A stretch of 64,000 bases of DNA from Callaeas wilsoni (GCA_013398955.1 VWPU01012277.1:118775-182774); one strand, 5' to 3'. Shown: positions 24,475-37,346, numbered from the stretch's first letter. The notes: generated by a model from the letters alone, not told the origin. Made by a program: numbers and translations.

Positions 24475-25929
24475 CTATCCTGAATGTAAGAAATATACTG
24501 TATACTCAAATACAGACATGACAAGTGAAATTCAGTCAACAACTCCAAGTTTCAGAAAGACTGTAGAAAGTTGATCCTTTGAAGCTTGATGATAATCTCA
24601 TGATGCTGTGGTAATCAGGTCCCCTTGTGGAAGGATTTCTTCTGAAAGTAGTTTGCCTGTTTAGTATTCCCAAGACATTTTCACAGCCCTCCTTGGAGAG
24701 CCATATATTTTCTAGATTAGTAGGAATGAATATAAAATATGGAGTTTTCTTGTTTTATCTATCTTGGCAGTTTGCCATTTGGATTGACTTCAAATGTTAA
24801 GGAATTATTAAGTCTGTTTATTTTTTAATGTAAGAAGGTTGTGCTTTTCTCTAATGGACAAAAAAAAAGAAAGCAGGCATCCCTTCTTCAAGTCATTTAT
24901 ACCCTTGTTAATTTAAGAAGTCAACAAAGGTTCAGTTCATTTAACAAACTTGCTCAAGTATATGCATGAAAGGATCTTTCATATTTTAAAATGTAATTAA
25001 GCCACTGCCTTTTACTGAGTACAGATGTAATAAGCAGAACCAAGTTTTGTACATTACCTAAAAATATTTGAAACACTAAGTTTTACAAGTCCTATGCCTC
25101 AAAGTAGGTATGAGATTTCAGTCTGGGACAATATTTAATACCAGTAATTTTTTAATGTGTAAACACCTACAAGTTTGGCTGTCACTGGACGTAAGAAATA
25201 AAGGAAAAGAAGGAGTGTGGAGGAAATGCCATCTAAAAATCAGGTTCCAAGTCTGAAAAAACACACCTCCAAAGAAAGATTACATTCAGAAGAAAACTAT
25301 AAAGCTTCATGCATTTTGTTTTAATTTCTCTCAAAATTAGGCATGCTCTGTAAGAGCTTTTAGACAGACAAACATTTTATGCTTCATGAAAATTATCTGC
25401 CCCTCTCCTTCACAGAGAACCTCCCAACACACAGATACCTGGATTGCTCTGTGAGTCTGGCATCATTACAACCACAGATTACCAAAGGTAAAGCCACAGT
25501 CCTCCATCTCCAAAACTAGTTGTTTATTCATTGCTGTGACTTGGCAGAATTTTTATTTAGGCAGAAATTTGCTATTACTTTCTCAATCTTTTTTTTCCCC
25601 CAACAGTAGTAAGGAAATCAGGATTATATTTTTAATCATCCAGATGATGGCAGTATTTTCACAATTTAGTTACACAGCAGGAGAATATTGCTGAAAAAAA
25701 GATATTTCCTGGTCAAAGCTCAGGGGCTTTGTCTTTCTTTTTCACTAATCTTCAATTATTCCTGCATTATCCATTCCTGTCCTTGTACTTCTTTACTTAA
25801 CAAAAAAAGCTTTACTTAAGATCTTGGTGGTGTTCCCCAAGTAACTCTGAAGTGCTTACTGCACCAAATGTCACCTCACTACTGTCACTTTTCAAAACAA
25901 ATATTTCAGAGCAAATAATGGCTGGCTAT

Positions 25930-26700
25930 GCACAGATGTGTGGGAAAAGGAAAGGTGACAGGGGACTGTCCTGCCAGCCCCCAGCCATCACCCTGCCTCT
26001 GGGAAAGCTCAGCAAGTGCAGAGGGAGAAAGGATGTCTGAGGTACAGGGAAGTCCTGCCCTGCAGCACTGAAGACACTGAGGTTCTTAAAATAGCCTCTC
26101 TCCTCTGCTGAGAGCTTTAATTGCCTGTTCCACAGGACCCTGCATCAGCCAAGAGAGAAGGAGCCTCTGATGGTCCTTCCCCACCTCGTTTGGGAGCTGC
26201 ATTTAAGGAGAGGGCTTGTACCCTTGCTCTTGCCCCAGTGTCCTGCCACCCTCTTAGTGCCCAGCCAGTCTGGCCATCCTGTAGCCCCCAGGTCACCCCC
26301 TGTTGTGTGCAGCCCCCTCCAACCACCTCTGGCATCTGCTCTCATGAATAAGAAGCTCAGGCTGGGCTGACATCCAAGTGAGCTCTGGAAGGAGGCACTC
26401 ACCCACCACATCTCCCCGTGTGCTCAGCACAGGGTATCTCCCTGGAGCCCACTCAGCTGCAGAGAAGCAGATGAGGGCAGGTCCCATCCTCTATCAACCC
26501 CTTTAGGAGACAGAGCAGCTGTCAGAGGATGGACAGGGCCCCACCTTCCTCTCACCATCATTGCCACATGGGTGTCCTGCTTCCCAGGCGCAGTGAGCCT
26601 TGAACTCCGTGCTCCCTTCTGGGTCAGGATGGGCAGTGGCTGCCTTGCCCTCCACTCCTTACCTACCCTATCCCTCTCTTAGGTGCCAAAGGAACACACC
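25930..26700. other. GC-rich, CpG-poor block of unknown origin
   Basis: About 770 bp is clearly richer in G and C than its neighbours but has only a handful of CpGs, as in old unmethylation-independent GC-rich avian DNA. Frames open on both strands (up to 88 codons) without family features. A sub-segment at about 26110-26230, with GCATTTAAGG near 26199, has a promoter-like look similar to LTR U3 regions, but no LTR termini were found. Confidence 0.35.
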
Positions 26701-27143
26701 AGAAAGTTGGAAACAGCTATTGGAAACAACTATGTTGAGAATGGAAATGGATACACATTTCCTTTCACAAATTTTGCAGGAATTGGGGAAGAGAGGGGAA
26801 AGTAGGAGATGAAAGCCTGAAACCTCATTAATAGCCAGGCTACATTATCACTTGGTATCAGGGGAAACTGAGTTAATGGAGCCACAAAAATTGTTGCCTG
26901 TTCAGCTGCTGTGATAGTACTAGGTATATTCCTCTCTTTGAGATCAGTATACTTCACATGGGCTGGAAACCCCTGGATATTCTCATGAGTCTGAGGCAAC
27001 AGGTCCTTTGCATGAAGGTCAAAACTAAATCCAGCTGTATATGATGATTATTCTCTTCTGTCATGCTACTTCATTACTAATTCATATATGTTAATTGAAA
27101 TAATAGAATAATAATCCTCAGCATGAGATGAATATGTGTATTT

Positions 27144-27148
27144 GCATC
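27144..27148 (+). other. Target-site duplication, left copy (GCATC)
   Basis: Matches GCATC at 27732-27736 exactly. Confidence 0.85.
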
Positions 27149-27731
27149 TCTCCTGAGTTCAGCTAGGGTAGAGTTAATATTTCTTCTCAGTAGCTGTTAC
27201 AGTGCTGTGTTTTAGATTTAGAATAAGAATGTTGTTGATAGCACACTGATTTTTTGGTTTTTTTACTAATTTTTCTTTAACCTAGGTCAAGGACTTTTTT
27301 TTTTTCACTTATTTCATACTCTACCAGTGAGGAGGTGCACAAAAGAAATTGGGGCAGAGCACAGCTGGGAGACAGGTGACCTGAACAGACCAAATGAAGA
27401 GAACATCATGCCAAGTATATAAACTGGGGGGGAGTTACCCGAAAGGGGAGCTGATCCAGTTTTGGGAAGGGAAGTCCCGCATTGGTCAGTGGATGGTGAG
27501 CAATTGCATTGTGCATCACTTGTTTTATCCCTTTTTATTATCATTATTATTAATACTATTTACCATTATTATTACATTTTACTTTATTTTCAATTATTAA
27601 ACTGTTCTTATCTCAACACACATGTTTTACTTTGATTTTCCCCCCATTTCACCAGGATTAGGGGAAGAGAGGTGGGGTTGAATGGGCAGCTGTGTGGTGT
27701 TCCATCTCCAGCTGGGCTTAAAACCACAAAA
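27149..27731 (+). mobile_element. Solo ERVL-type LTR (GATAGAGTTAAT family), decayed ends
   Basis: A 583-bp element with the internal landmarks of a common songbird LTR: GGTAGAGTTAATATTTCTTC, ACAGTGCTGTGTTTTAGATT, GGTCAAGGACTTTT, TATATAAA at 27416-27423, CAATTGCATTGTGCATCACT, an AT-rich tract, ATTAAACTG (signal ATTAAA at 27596-27601), and a final GGGCTTAAAACCACAAAA. The usual TG...CA termini have mutated to TC...AA, but exact 5-bp duplications GCATC (27144-27148, 27732-27736) prove both edges. It is the same family as the LTR interrupted by CR1 at 48873-49695. No internal region is present. Confidence 0.92.
27416..27423 (+). promoter_or_regulatory. TATA box within LTR
   Basis: TATATAAA sits at the position expected for the U3 promoter of this LTR family. 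The sister LTR at 48873 has TATAAA at 49124-49129 in the same sequence context. Present-day activity is unknown. Confidence 0.6.
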
Positions 27732-27736
27732 GCATC
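27732..27736 (+). other. Target-site duplication, right copy (GCATC)
   Basis: The second copy of the 5-bp duplication flanking the LTR at 27149-27731. Confidence 0.85.
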
Positions 27737-28574
27737 ACAAAGTTTTACTATTGCATGATGACAGCTTTCTACAGGAAAGGAGTTTTATTTGCAGCATAGT
27801 GGTCCCCTATTACAGGTTTCCTTTCCCTGAAGCACATGGCATTGCCCATGGCCAGAGGCAGTGTATTTCACAAATAAACAGTGACACAGCATTTCCCCTA
27901 TCTCTACAGCTGAGCTATGGCTCTCCTACAGGCTGGAGAGGCTCAAGCCGCTTTCCCCATCCACTGGCTACTGGTCAGTCGTGTCCCTGTCTTATTTAAT
28001 GGGTTCATGAAACCACTCCTGCATAGCAGCCCATTCTCCACCACCCAGTGGCATCAGAGCTAAATATGCTTTTTTTCTGGTATCATGACAGAAGGCTTAA
28101 AATTAATTCAAAACACTTATTCCCTGACTGGACTACAATTTTTGTACATGTTTCTCAATCTAATCATTATCCACAGATCCTCAATGCAACCTTTAGACTC
28201 ATACTAAAACCTCTCAACCCCAATGGTTTGCAAATAGTTTAGATTAATTTAAACCAACATTTAATTATAATGAACATTACCAAACTTACAGCTAATCCTA
28301 TTTAAATGAGGACACTAATTATTATTTTAACAATTGCGTTAAAGAAAAGCCTACCTTAAATTAACTTCTTACTATTTTTGGTTGGTTTGGGTTTTTTTTA
28401 ATGAGTAAAAAGATGTCGTAAAGAATGTATCTTGGTGTTGTTCATTTTTGTGAGTCTTTCATCATGGTGATATAGCAACATCATGTACTCTTCCATAGTA
28501 AGTGCTGCTTCCTTCTTTTTAGCAGGATGGAGATGAAACTTTGTGGCAGCCAGTAGCGTCGCAAAAGATGGGAC
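27737..28574. other. Noncoding interval
   Basis: Nothing was recognised. Forward frames at 27682-27999 and 28048-28242 have no family features. Confidence 0.55.
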
Positions 28575-28741
28575 AGGAGCTGTGCCACAGCTTGGCACAG
28601 GATTGTGTCCAGGCACTTCTTGAATATCTCCAGTGAGGGAGACTCCACAGCCTCTCTGGGCAACCTGTTCCAGTGAACGGTCACCTGCACAGTAAAGAAA
28701 TTCTTCATCATGTTTCGGTGAAATCTCTTTCTTTTCATTTT
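28575..28741 (-). mobile_element. CR1 LINE fragment, ORF2 C-terminus
   Basis: The reverse-strand frame reads NFFTVQVTVHWNRLPREAVE and continues SPSLEIFKKCLD. This is the hallmark C-terminal stretch of CR1 ORF2 (HWNRLPRE, then SPSLExFKxxLD). The frame stays open leftward but CR1 similarity fades near 28575. The copy lacks a recognisable octamer tail and so is truncated at both ends. Confidence 0.88.
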
Positions 28742-31409
28742 CCAAATAAAAAATCTCCACTGTTAAGATAACTTTTCTACATCACAACCATCTCTAGCAC
28801 TTTTTATTTTAAAACAATGCTCAAAGATGCTATACACAGACTGAGATGTAAATGGCCTTTGCTGCCATGACTGTGGCTCACTTGAGAATTCACTTCATTT
28901 CATGTTCTAGGCGGGACCATTGACATCCAGGCAGGTAAAACTGAGCCAGAGAGCATGACAATTAGGAGATCTGCAGTTCATTTCTACCAAGACACAATCA
29001 GAAGACTCTAAAAGATTCTTGCTTAGATGAAGAAGGGGAGATAATCCAAGGAAAGAAGCAAGGACTAAGCAGCTGAGATGTCAAAGACTCAAGTTTAATG
29101 AGTGTTTACATCTGGCCTTACACAATAAGTCCACAGAATTTTAATCACTTGTGTATCCAAAGAGTAGTTTTTAGGTTTTTCCATATGCTGTATTTACAGT
29201 GCTCATAACTATGTTGCTGAGTAATGTTAGGGTTCTGTGCCAGAATCAACAGCAGGCTTCTTTTTCATCTGCTGCCAACTAAATGCTTAGAACAGTTTAT
29301 CATCCATGAATAATTATGTGATGTATGTAAGAATTTGTTAACTATCAGTCAATATTTTTTTCATTTATGCATTGTGGACATGTTCTTTATCTCCTTGGTG
29401 ATCTTTAGTTAATACTGCTGGTTTTTTTCTTTCAACTATTTCCAAAGTAAAGATTACTACAAACAAGTTTATGGTACTCTTACAAGATCTATGGCCATGA
29501 AAATTAGTGTTGCAACATCATCTTCTTTTCTTGTTCCTGAATTTATAGTTCTAAGTTATTTCAAATCATAAAAACATCATTGTGGTTATATATACTTGTC
29601 TAGAAGAATAGAAACTTCTGAGATTTTCCAGTGTTCAAGTATTCAACAAAACAGATGTGCTTACTACAAATAACTTTAATAGAAATCATCAGCAAAGAAA
29701 CGAGTGGGAATGGAAACAGGAAAACATGCAGTAGTCTTTCAAGTTTTTAAATCTATTGGGGAGATCTTACCAAGTATTTACCAAAAAGTCTGAGACTGGA
29801 AGCACGAGCGCATGACTTAGCTTTATCCTGTTGTGCAGTGCACGTTGCAGAAGGAAAAAGGTGGAGGTCTGTTGGAGCCTGGTGACTGGAGCAGCTTCAC
29901 AGAACAAGTGACACTGACAGCACAGACCCCTTTTGTGCCCTCTGCTGCTGCCACATGCAGGGGTGCCAACACAAACACTTTGTGCCACTGATGTGCAACC
30001 ACTGAGTGCTGCTTTCAGAAGCCTGAAACGTGGCCATGAGACTTCATAGTGACAGCGAACCCAGACGTACTGGCACAAATGCCTATCAGTTAGATTTTAC
30101 TGGAAATTTAAAATTCATTCAATTATCTCTCGTTTTTTATACAATTGACTAGCTGAGCTGACAAAACAACCCTAACAAATGCTCTCTAGGAAATCAAAAG
30201 TAATGAAATACTCCTCCAAGGCCAACTGAAGAAAATGAGGAATAACAATTAAGTTGTTCTGACAGTAATAAATGATTACATCTTTTATTGACATTTGCTA
30301 ATCAGACGGTGTTATTTCTTTCTTCCTTTCCTGCTAGAAATGCATTACTTTAAAAACAGCAGGAAAAAGGAAGAATAGAGCAAAATCATATCTGTAATTT
30401 AAACTAATTTTTAAATCAAAACAGATGGCAATAGAGATTGTGGAAGAGCTGACTCATCAGCTGAGCTGTATTTAAAAGAGAAAAGACAGAGCAGGGATCA
30501 TCAGATTATCTATCAAGAAACTCTGCATCTGTCTGGAAGAATATTTGCAATATGAAAAACCTGCCTTCCCCCCCCCCCACCAAAAAAAGGCATTTGTTCT
30601 CCTGATCGAGATCATGCATTGCAAACTGTAACTTTTCTTCATATATTAGGTCTTAAAACCAAACAAAGACATTTTAAAATTAAGAAAAGGGTGAAACAAA
30701 ACCACCTGTTTTAATAACTTTGCCAGAAGAATGTGCCTTGGCTTTCATGGAGAGTTTTACCAGCATCAGAACTTCAATGATGACCCGATCATTACTACAT
30801 TTGGTAATAATATTTATATTTAATAGTCGTTTTTACTACAGGTATAAATAATCACCAAAGTGTATTTTGTTGTAAAACACATTTAAATTATTGCAAGCTT
30901 GATTCATCTTGCAGAATTCTTTTGGATTATTCAATATAATTTGCAGCATCTTTATGGCAACTCTTTTCTTTACAGTAATTCTTTAACTGGCGTTCTCAGT
31001 CATGCTTTATATTTCAGGTGAGTTGTTTGGGTTTTTTTTAGCTATACACATGGAAATACCCAGAACTATGCAACTGGCTAGCTTTTAGGAAAATTTGTGC
31101 CTAATTCTTACAGAGTGATTGTAGCACTGGAGTATAGGCTTCGTTTTCCACTGGGCTCCATGTTGTAGTCGTTACTGTCATGAAAGATGTAAAGTTTGGG
31201 GGTTTTTTTACTTAGCATAAATGACTATGATCTCTCCTGGGAAGTGAAGAACTAGCATGTATCTGGGTAATACCTTCTTATCTATTTATTTATTGAATTC
31301 TTGAGAAATACTACAAAACAGCCCCCCACCAGCAAGTCTCTGGTGATATACCTGGTTTCAAAGTAAGTTTTTCATCTTTAATGAAAAGGAGAAGTCATAT
31401 TTCAGCAAA
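28742..31409. other. AT-rich noncoding interval
   Basis: No gene or dispersed repeat was recognised. A run of 11 C occurs at 30568-30578, followed by an A run. A 103-codon reverse frame at 29767-30078 has no domain. Confidence 0.55.
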
Positions 31410-32558
31410 CTGATAAACTTACTCAGTGAACTCAGTGGCCTGGTAAATGAGGAGACTGCATGTGATGTTGTCTCCCTAGACTTCGGGAAGATCTTTGGCA
31501 CTGTCTCCCATAAAATCATCGTCATAAAGAACCCAGTTAGGGGTTGAATAAGCAGACAGTGAGGTGGATGGAAAACTGTCTGAATGGCTGGGCCCAAGGC
31601 TGGTGATCATTGGAAATAGGTTATTTGGAGGCCAGTAAGCACTAGTGTGTATACCAGGGGGTGCTCTGTCCTATTTAACACCGCCATTAATGGTCTGGAA
31701 GATGGGACAGAGCACTTCCTCAGCAACGGTGCTGATGACACAGAACTGGGAGAAGTAGCTGAGGTCGCCATGCGGAGGCACCTTGAGAAATAGGCTGACA
31801 GGAACCTCATGGAATTCAATAAGTGGAAGTACAAAGTCCTGCGCTTGAGGAGGAACAACCCAACAATCAGGGCAGGCTGGGGAGCACCCAGATGGAAAGT
31901 AGCTTGGCAGAAATGGACATAGGTGTCCTGGGTGACACCAAGTTTGACATGAGCCAGCCATGTGCCCTCACGGCAAAGAAAGGATTAAAGGATCTTAGGC
32001 TGCATTAGGCAAAGTATTGCCAACATGTGGAGGGAAATGATCCTTCTCCTCTACTCGTCACTGGTGAGGATACACGTGAAGTTCTGGTTCCCATTCTGGG
32101 GTCCCTGGAAGGAAGTGGACGTACTACAAATAGTCTATCAAAGGACCACTAGGATAGTGAAGGGACTGGGGCATCTCTCTTACAAGGAAGGGCTGAGAGA
32201 GCTGGGTCTGCTCAGCCTGGAGAAAAGAACACTCAGAATGATCTAACCAATACGTAGAAATACCTGAAGGGCAGGCACAGAGGACAAAGCCAGGCTCTTT
32301 TCAGTGGCATCCAGTGTCAGGACCAGAGGCAACAGGCACACATTGAAAGACTGGATATCGGGAAATAATTGTTCACTGTGACAGTGACCAAGCACTGCCA
32401 CAGACTGGCTAGAGAGGTTGTGGAGCCTCCAAGGAGATATAAAAGGCCATCTGGGTATAGTCCTGGGCGACCAGCTCTAGATGGCCCTGCTTGAGCAGGA
32501 GGATTGGACAATATGACCTTTAGAGGTCACTTCCAACCTTGACAATTCTACAATTCAA
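31410..32558 (+). mobile_element. CR1 LINE, 3' 1.15 kb with broken reverse transcriptase
   Basis: This is the longest CR1 copy. Broken frames give, in order, CDVVSLDFGKIFGTVSHK (the DFSKAFDTVSH palm motif), GADDTELG around 31735 (the catalytic FADD segment, with the aromatic residue replaced), a thumb-region segment including ADRNLMEFNKWK, and finally the 3' untranslated region with CTGCTTGAGCAGGAGGATTG and a decayed tail ACAATTCTACAATTC at about 32540-32556. Many stops and frameshifts make it inactive. The 5' half of ORF2 and all of ORF1 are missing, as expected from abortive target-primed reverse transcription. Confidence 0.94.
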
Positions 32559-34565
32559 ACTCCTTTCCTTTTTCCGAGATTTTTTATGCAGGCATTAGAT
32601 GTATTTATGTGGTAAAATAAACTTTAAAAATTCAAAAGAAACTGCTCCCATATTGTACTTGTCTATTCACTACCGTGACTGCGTGTATCAAGTTTTTTGT
32701 TATAGTAGGGAACTTTGTAATGTATATTTCTGATTATATGCATTACAAATGCCTATTACATTTTTTGAACTACTACATAAACAAAGGCAAGCTAGTTTGT
32801 GTCATTTTTATTCTCTTTCACAGGTTTATGCAAGATCTGTCTGCCATATTTGACCATCACAGAGCAGAGAACAATATAATGACAAAAGTTTGCATTTAGC
32901 CATGCAACAAAGCACATCTGTGTTCAGTGAGGGTCTCATTCTCTGTTCAGGTGTTCCAGGATGAAAGGCAGAAGGTGGCACGCCTTCCACTTTCAACTGC
33001 ACGAGAAAAAATTGCCATTCTTTCCAGATAGTTACATTTTTTCTTATTAAAATAGCCTGCTTATTTATCAGTTGCGATAATTTATCTTTTTTGTTAATCT
33101 CACCTTTCAATTCCTCCCTTCAGTTGTTCATATTTACTGCTTTATAAATTAAAGATTAAACTAAACTTAGTATTTTCTAATGTGCCATTCAATACAAGGC
33201 TGTGACTATGGATTTTCTAAAACACAAACATAAATATGAGTGTTTCAGTTATTCAGGTAAATGTCTATTCCTCCTTGAATCCTGCTAAATTCATTACCAC
33301 AGTTCTGTTGCTCCTTTGAGTACAGACTTGGAGCCTCTTAAGGTGTTCTACTCTATAATTCTGAGTTCTTCTGGCAATGACTCATTTGGGATTTATTATG
33401 CACTTGGGCAATTTCCTCTTTTTCATTTTAAATAGACTACCTTTCACTTGGAAAATCCTACCTTTTTCATTAATAAAAGGAGGTAAATTAGCGGTATCTT
33501 GCCAGCCTTCTCCACAACACTACCTTTTCAACATATGTCTTTTTACTATATAAGTATTATCTTATTTGCTCTTTACCAGTTGATCCTTTAAATATACATA
33601 TAATCTCTACATCTCATATGGATTCATCAGCCATTAAATGTTCTGTGTTATAAGTCATATTGTATAATATGAGTTAGGAATGAAAGAAAAGATAACTGTG
33701 GTAAAAAGAAAAAGGTAACTGTGTAAGCCACTCTATACGAGTATGTATAGAGGACTAGGTTAGAAAGAAGCTTTTCCACCTTTTAAAGTCATGTGAGATC
33801 AAAACCTCAGTCTGTGCTCAAAGAAAACGGCTATTTTTTTCACGTTCAAATACCTGCCTCTTATCAATGTAGGTCTGCCAGTGCCTGTCTGACCTATACC
33901 CAACCTATGCAGCAGATTCAAAAGGTATTTCTTGTTGGCATCCTTCTGGATTTTAAAACTGAATATAGCCCTGGGATGGCATAGGTGTCATGGCAAGTCA
34001 ACATAACTGGGAATGCCCACAGAGTTCAAGCTTGCTTTAAATTTGGCTTCGTTCTTCAGAGCATGTGTAAATTTATGCACAGCAGGTGTATGCGCACACA
34101 TACATGGACAGATGGATACATAGACAAAAATTTACTCAATCCTGCTGAATTTGAACTATACCATAAAAATGTAACAAATTATAACCCTTAACAAGTGAGG
34201 GATAGTCTTCATGCTTGAGATGTTGTATGTGCCTTACTCACTGGAAAAAAATTTCTGTGAAAACTTGAGTCTTGAAATATATTTGCCTATTCCTAGCTTC
34301 AGTATTTTAAGCATGCACCTCACCGTTCCATTATTTAATTCACCTGACATAGTACTGAGAAAAAAATGTGCTCCTCTGAAACAGCATGGAGAGTATTCTC
34401 TTGTATTTGCTTTTTATCTTGAGTCCATGCTCAGAAGGCAGGATCGTATGGTCCTCAGGACACGGCAATGCAGAGTCACTTGTATAGAGTGCAGCTAGTG
34501 CAGCCAGGACTGCTTGAGTTACTTCTTGGGCTAACAGCAGAGTAAAACCTGAGTTTACAGAAACA
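32559..34565. other. AT-rich noncoding interval
   Basis: Unique AT-rich sequence between two CR1 copies. No gene or further repeat is seen. Confidence 0.55.
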
Positions 34566-35437
34566 AAACTCTGAGGAGCTGTTGACTCCCTTGAAGGAGA
34601 GAGGGCTACAGAGAGACCTACACAAATTAGAGGATTAGGCAGTCATCAAACATATGAAGTTCAAAAAGGGAAAGTGCCAGATTCTACATGTGGGATGGGG
34701 CAACCCTGAATGTATGGACAGACTGGGGAAGGAGAGGCTGGAAAGCAGTTCTGTGGAAAGGCATCTGGGAGTCATGGTTGACAGAAAGTTGAATCTAAGT
34801 CAGCAGTGCCCTGGCAGCCAGGAGGGGAACCCTGTCCTGGGGGGCATCAGGCACAGCATCGCCAGCCGGGCAAGGGAGGGGATTGTCCTGCTCTGCTCTG
34901 CACTGGAGCGGCCTCACCTCAAGTGCTGGGGGCAATTTTGGGTGCCACAATGTAAGAAAGACATTAAGCTGTTATAGAGTGTCCAAAGGAGGGCAACTAA
35001 AAGGATGAAGGATCTTGAGGGGAAGCTGTATGGAGAGTGGCTGAGGTCACTTGTTCTGTTCAGCCTGGAGCAGAGGAGGCCAAGGGGAGACATCATTGCA
35101 GTCTACATCTTCCTCATGAGAGAAAGAGGAAGGGCAGACATGGATCTCTCCTCTCTGGTGACCAGTGACAGGACCCAAGGGAATGGCCTGCAGTTGTGTA
35201 AGGGGAGGTTTAGTTTGGATATTAGAAAAAGGTTCTTCACCCAGAGTTGGACACTGAAGTGGGCTTTCCAGAGAAGCAGTCACAGCACAGCAACCAGATT
35301 TCAAGAAGTGTTTGGACAATACTCTTGGGCGCATGGTGTGACTCTTGGGGACGGTGCTGTGCAGGGCTGAGCGTTAGACTCGATGATCCTGATAGGTCCC
35401 TTCCAACTCAACTTATTCTATGATTCTGTGATTCTGT
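34566..35437 (+). mobile_element. CR1 LINE, 3' 0.87 kb with long open thumb/C-terminal segment
   Basis: A CR1 copy of a different subfamily from the one at 31410. A frame of 107 codons at 34654-34977 is uninterrupted and reads CR1 ORF2 C-terminal sequence (MKFKKGKCQILHVGWGNPEC, then ASRAREGIVLLCSALERPHLKCWG). Later landmarks are FSLEQRRPRGD, then AGGACCCAAGGGAATGGCCT at about 35171, and the tail TTCTATGATTCTGTGATTCTG at about 35416-35436 with clean octamer units. The near-intact tail and long open frame suggest one of the younger CR1 copies here. It is the same subfamily as 54099-54530. Confidence 0.95.
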
Positions 35438-36688
35438 AAAATAGCTTTTCTAAAACTTGCTTAAATACAGAATTAAATGAGCTACACTTCCATCTGGACC
35501 ACTTCATTTTATTTGCCAGCATGACTTTGGGAGCTGCCTGCAGAAAAAAAACCAAAAAACATTTCAGGCAATTATTAGTAACTGTTCTTGGGAAGTTATT
35601 AGGCCTTGTAAATTAGCTTCCACATGTTGAAAATCTGATTCTAAGAATCAAATCTATCAAACTGCCAGATATCATAAACTACAACTACAAACACACTTTT
35701 CGTCTTCAAAAGAAACCATACACATTATATATCAAATTCTCACAAGTAGCTATTTTCACACATTCTACAAATCGATGCAGTTAATTTTCAAAGGATCTAT
35801 GTTTTTCACATTGAATCTATTAGTCTCAATTTGTGAACACAAAAATGGCTAAATATGAAATGAAATTAAATTAAATTAAATATTACCATGTGAATTAGTT
35901 ATCCAGCCTTTAACCAATGCCTCTTAAAGTCATCCTTGGCTCTTTTATTGTATCACAAGGAAAATAACTTCATTAGAATCAGAGGTACATAATTTTCCTT
36001 TGGCTTTCTTTACATCACTCTTTTTCAGACTACATATAAATAGGAACTTTTAAGTTGAGTCTGTGTCGTGCTTACGTAAAGTCTAAAGCTGGATTATACT
36101 AAGAACCTCTTTATTTTTCCCTAAGTCTCATGTCTTATAAGTTTGACTGCTCCCAGTTCCATCTGTAGCAAAATCCCAGAAGTTGTCATTGTGCTGTATT
36201 TGGGACAAAATGTGGAAATAATGAAAGAGGTGCCTTACCATTGAATGGTATTTATATACTACATGGAGATTTCACTGGTGAGCTGGAAAACAATCAACAA
36301 AACTGACAAGTAGAAAGACCTTTCTGTTGCTTCCCACAAGGGCTTTTACAAACTAAGAATATTAGTCTTATTACCTCTACAGTTAGTAAAGTTCTTCTGT
36401 GCTTAAAATTTTGTAGGGAAATAGAAACAAAAGTTGAGGATATGGCGCTTTAAGAAGCATTGCTTGTCAACAAAATGAGAGTGACAGGAGACTGAAAAAA
36501 GGGTAAGATTAATCATAAGGAACAAGTACCTCTAGATAAAACCCCAAAAACTCCTCAAAAACATAAACAGCATCAACATTGACTTAACAGAATTCAGATG
36601 CTGAAAAAAACATTGTAATACTTCAGAAAAATCATTGCCTTAATTACAGTGCTGGGTAACATCTGCCTATAACATTTGCTTGCAAATA
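35438..36688. other. AT-rich noncoding interval
   Basis: Unique AT-rich sequence with a short (AAATT)n run at 35863-35880. Nothing else was recognised. Confidence 0.6.
35863..35880. repeat. (AAATT)n pentanucleotide run
   Basis: About 3.6 uninterrupted units. Confidence 0.85.
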
Positions 36689-37346
36689 TCACAGAATCAT
36701 AGACCAGAAACTTAAAGGTCGTCTAGTTCCAACCCCCTTGCCAAGGACCAAGGAAACTTCCACTAGACCTCATTGCTCAAAGCCCTACCCAGTCTGGCTT
36801 GAACACTCCCAGGCACATCCACAACTTCTCTGAGCAACCTGTACCAGTGCTTCACCATCCTTATAGTGAAGAATTTCTTCCTAATATCTAATCCAAACCT
36901 ATTCTTGCTTAGTTTAAAGCCCTTTGTCCTATCAGTACAGGTCCCTGTAAAAAGTCCCTCTCTGACTTTATTTTAGGCACCCTTTAGGTACTAGAAGACT
37001 CCTAAGAGGTCTCCCCAGAGCCTTCTTTTCTGCCGACTGAACAACCCCAGCTCTCTCAACCTGTTTTCACAGGAGAGATGCTCCAGCCCTCTCGTGATCT
37101 TGGTGGCCTCCTCTGGACCTGCTCCAGCAGGTTCACATCCTTTTTATGTTGGGGACCCAAGATCCTGGCACAGCACTCCAGCGGGGGTCTCATGACAGTG
37201 GAAGAGAGGTGAAGAATCCCCTCCCTCACCCTGCCGGCCATGCTGCTTTGTACTCAGCCAGGGTACAATTGGCTTTCTGGGCTGGGAGTGCACATGGCTG
37301 GCTCATGTTGAGCTTCTTGTCAAGCAATACCCCCAAGTCCTATGCT
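36689..37346 (-). mobile_element. CR1 LINE, 3' 0.66 kb on reverse strand
   Basis: The left edge TCACAGAATCATAGACCAG is the reverse complement of the CR1 octamer tail and 3' end. Then come TCTAGTTCCAACCCCCTTGC, ACTTCCACTAGACC, the GGAACAGGTTGC-type segment in reverse near 36835, and further in GGCCTCCTCTGGACCTGCTC and CAGCACTCCAGCGGGGGTCT from the ORF2 C-terminal region. The reverse frame at 37056-37241 reads AGRVREGILHLSSTVMRPPL, the CR1 C-terminal thumb segment. It is 5'-truncated near 37346. Confidence 0.94.

Larger units (their letters stand above)
23355..27143. other. Noncoding interval with a TA microsatellite and a GC-rich block
   Basis: AT-rich unique sequence with a (TA/TG)n microsatellite at 24435-24474 and the GC-rich block at 25930-26700, both listed separately. 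No gene was recognised. Confidence 0.55.

Noticed and set aside
26117..26487. Overlapping frames of 64-88 codons on both strands
   Set aside because: They are explained by GC-rich composition; proline-, serine- and alanine-rich without motifs.
31607..31961. Reverse-strand frames of 83 and 96 codons
   Set aside because: They are antisense shadows of the CR1 reverse-transcriptase remnant at 31410-32558.
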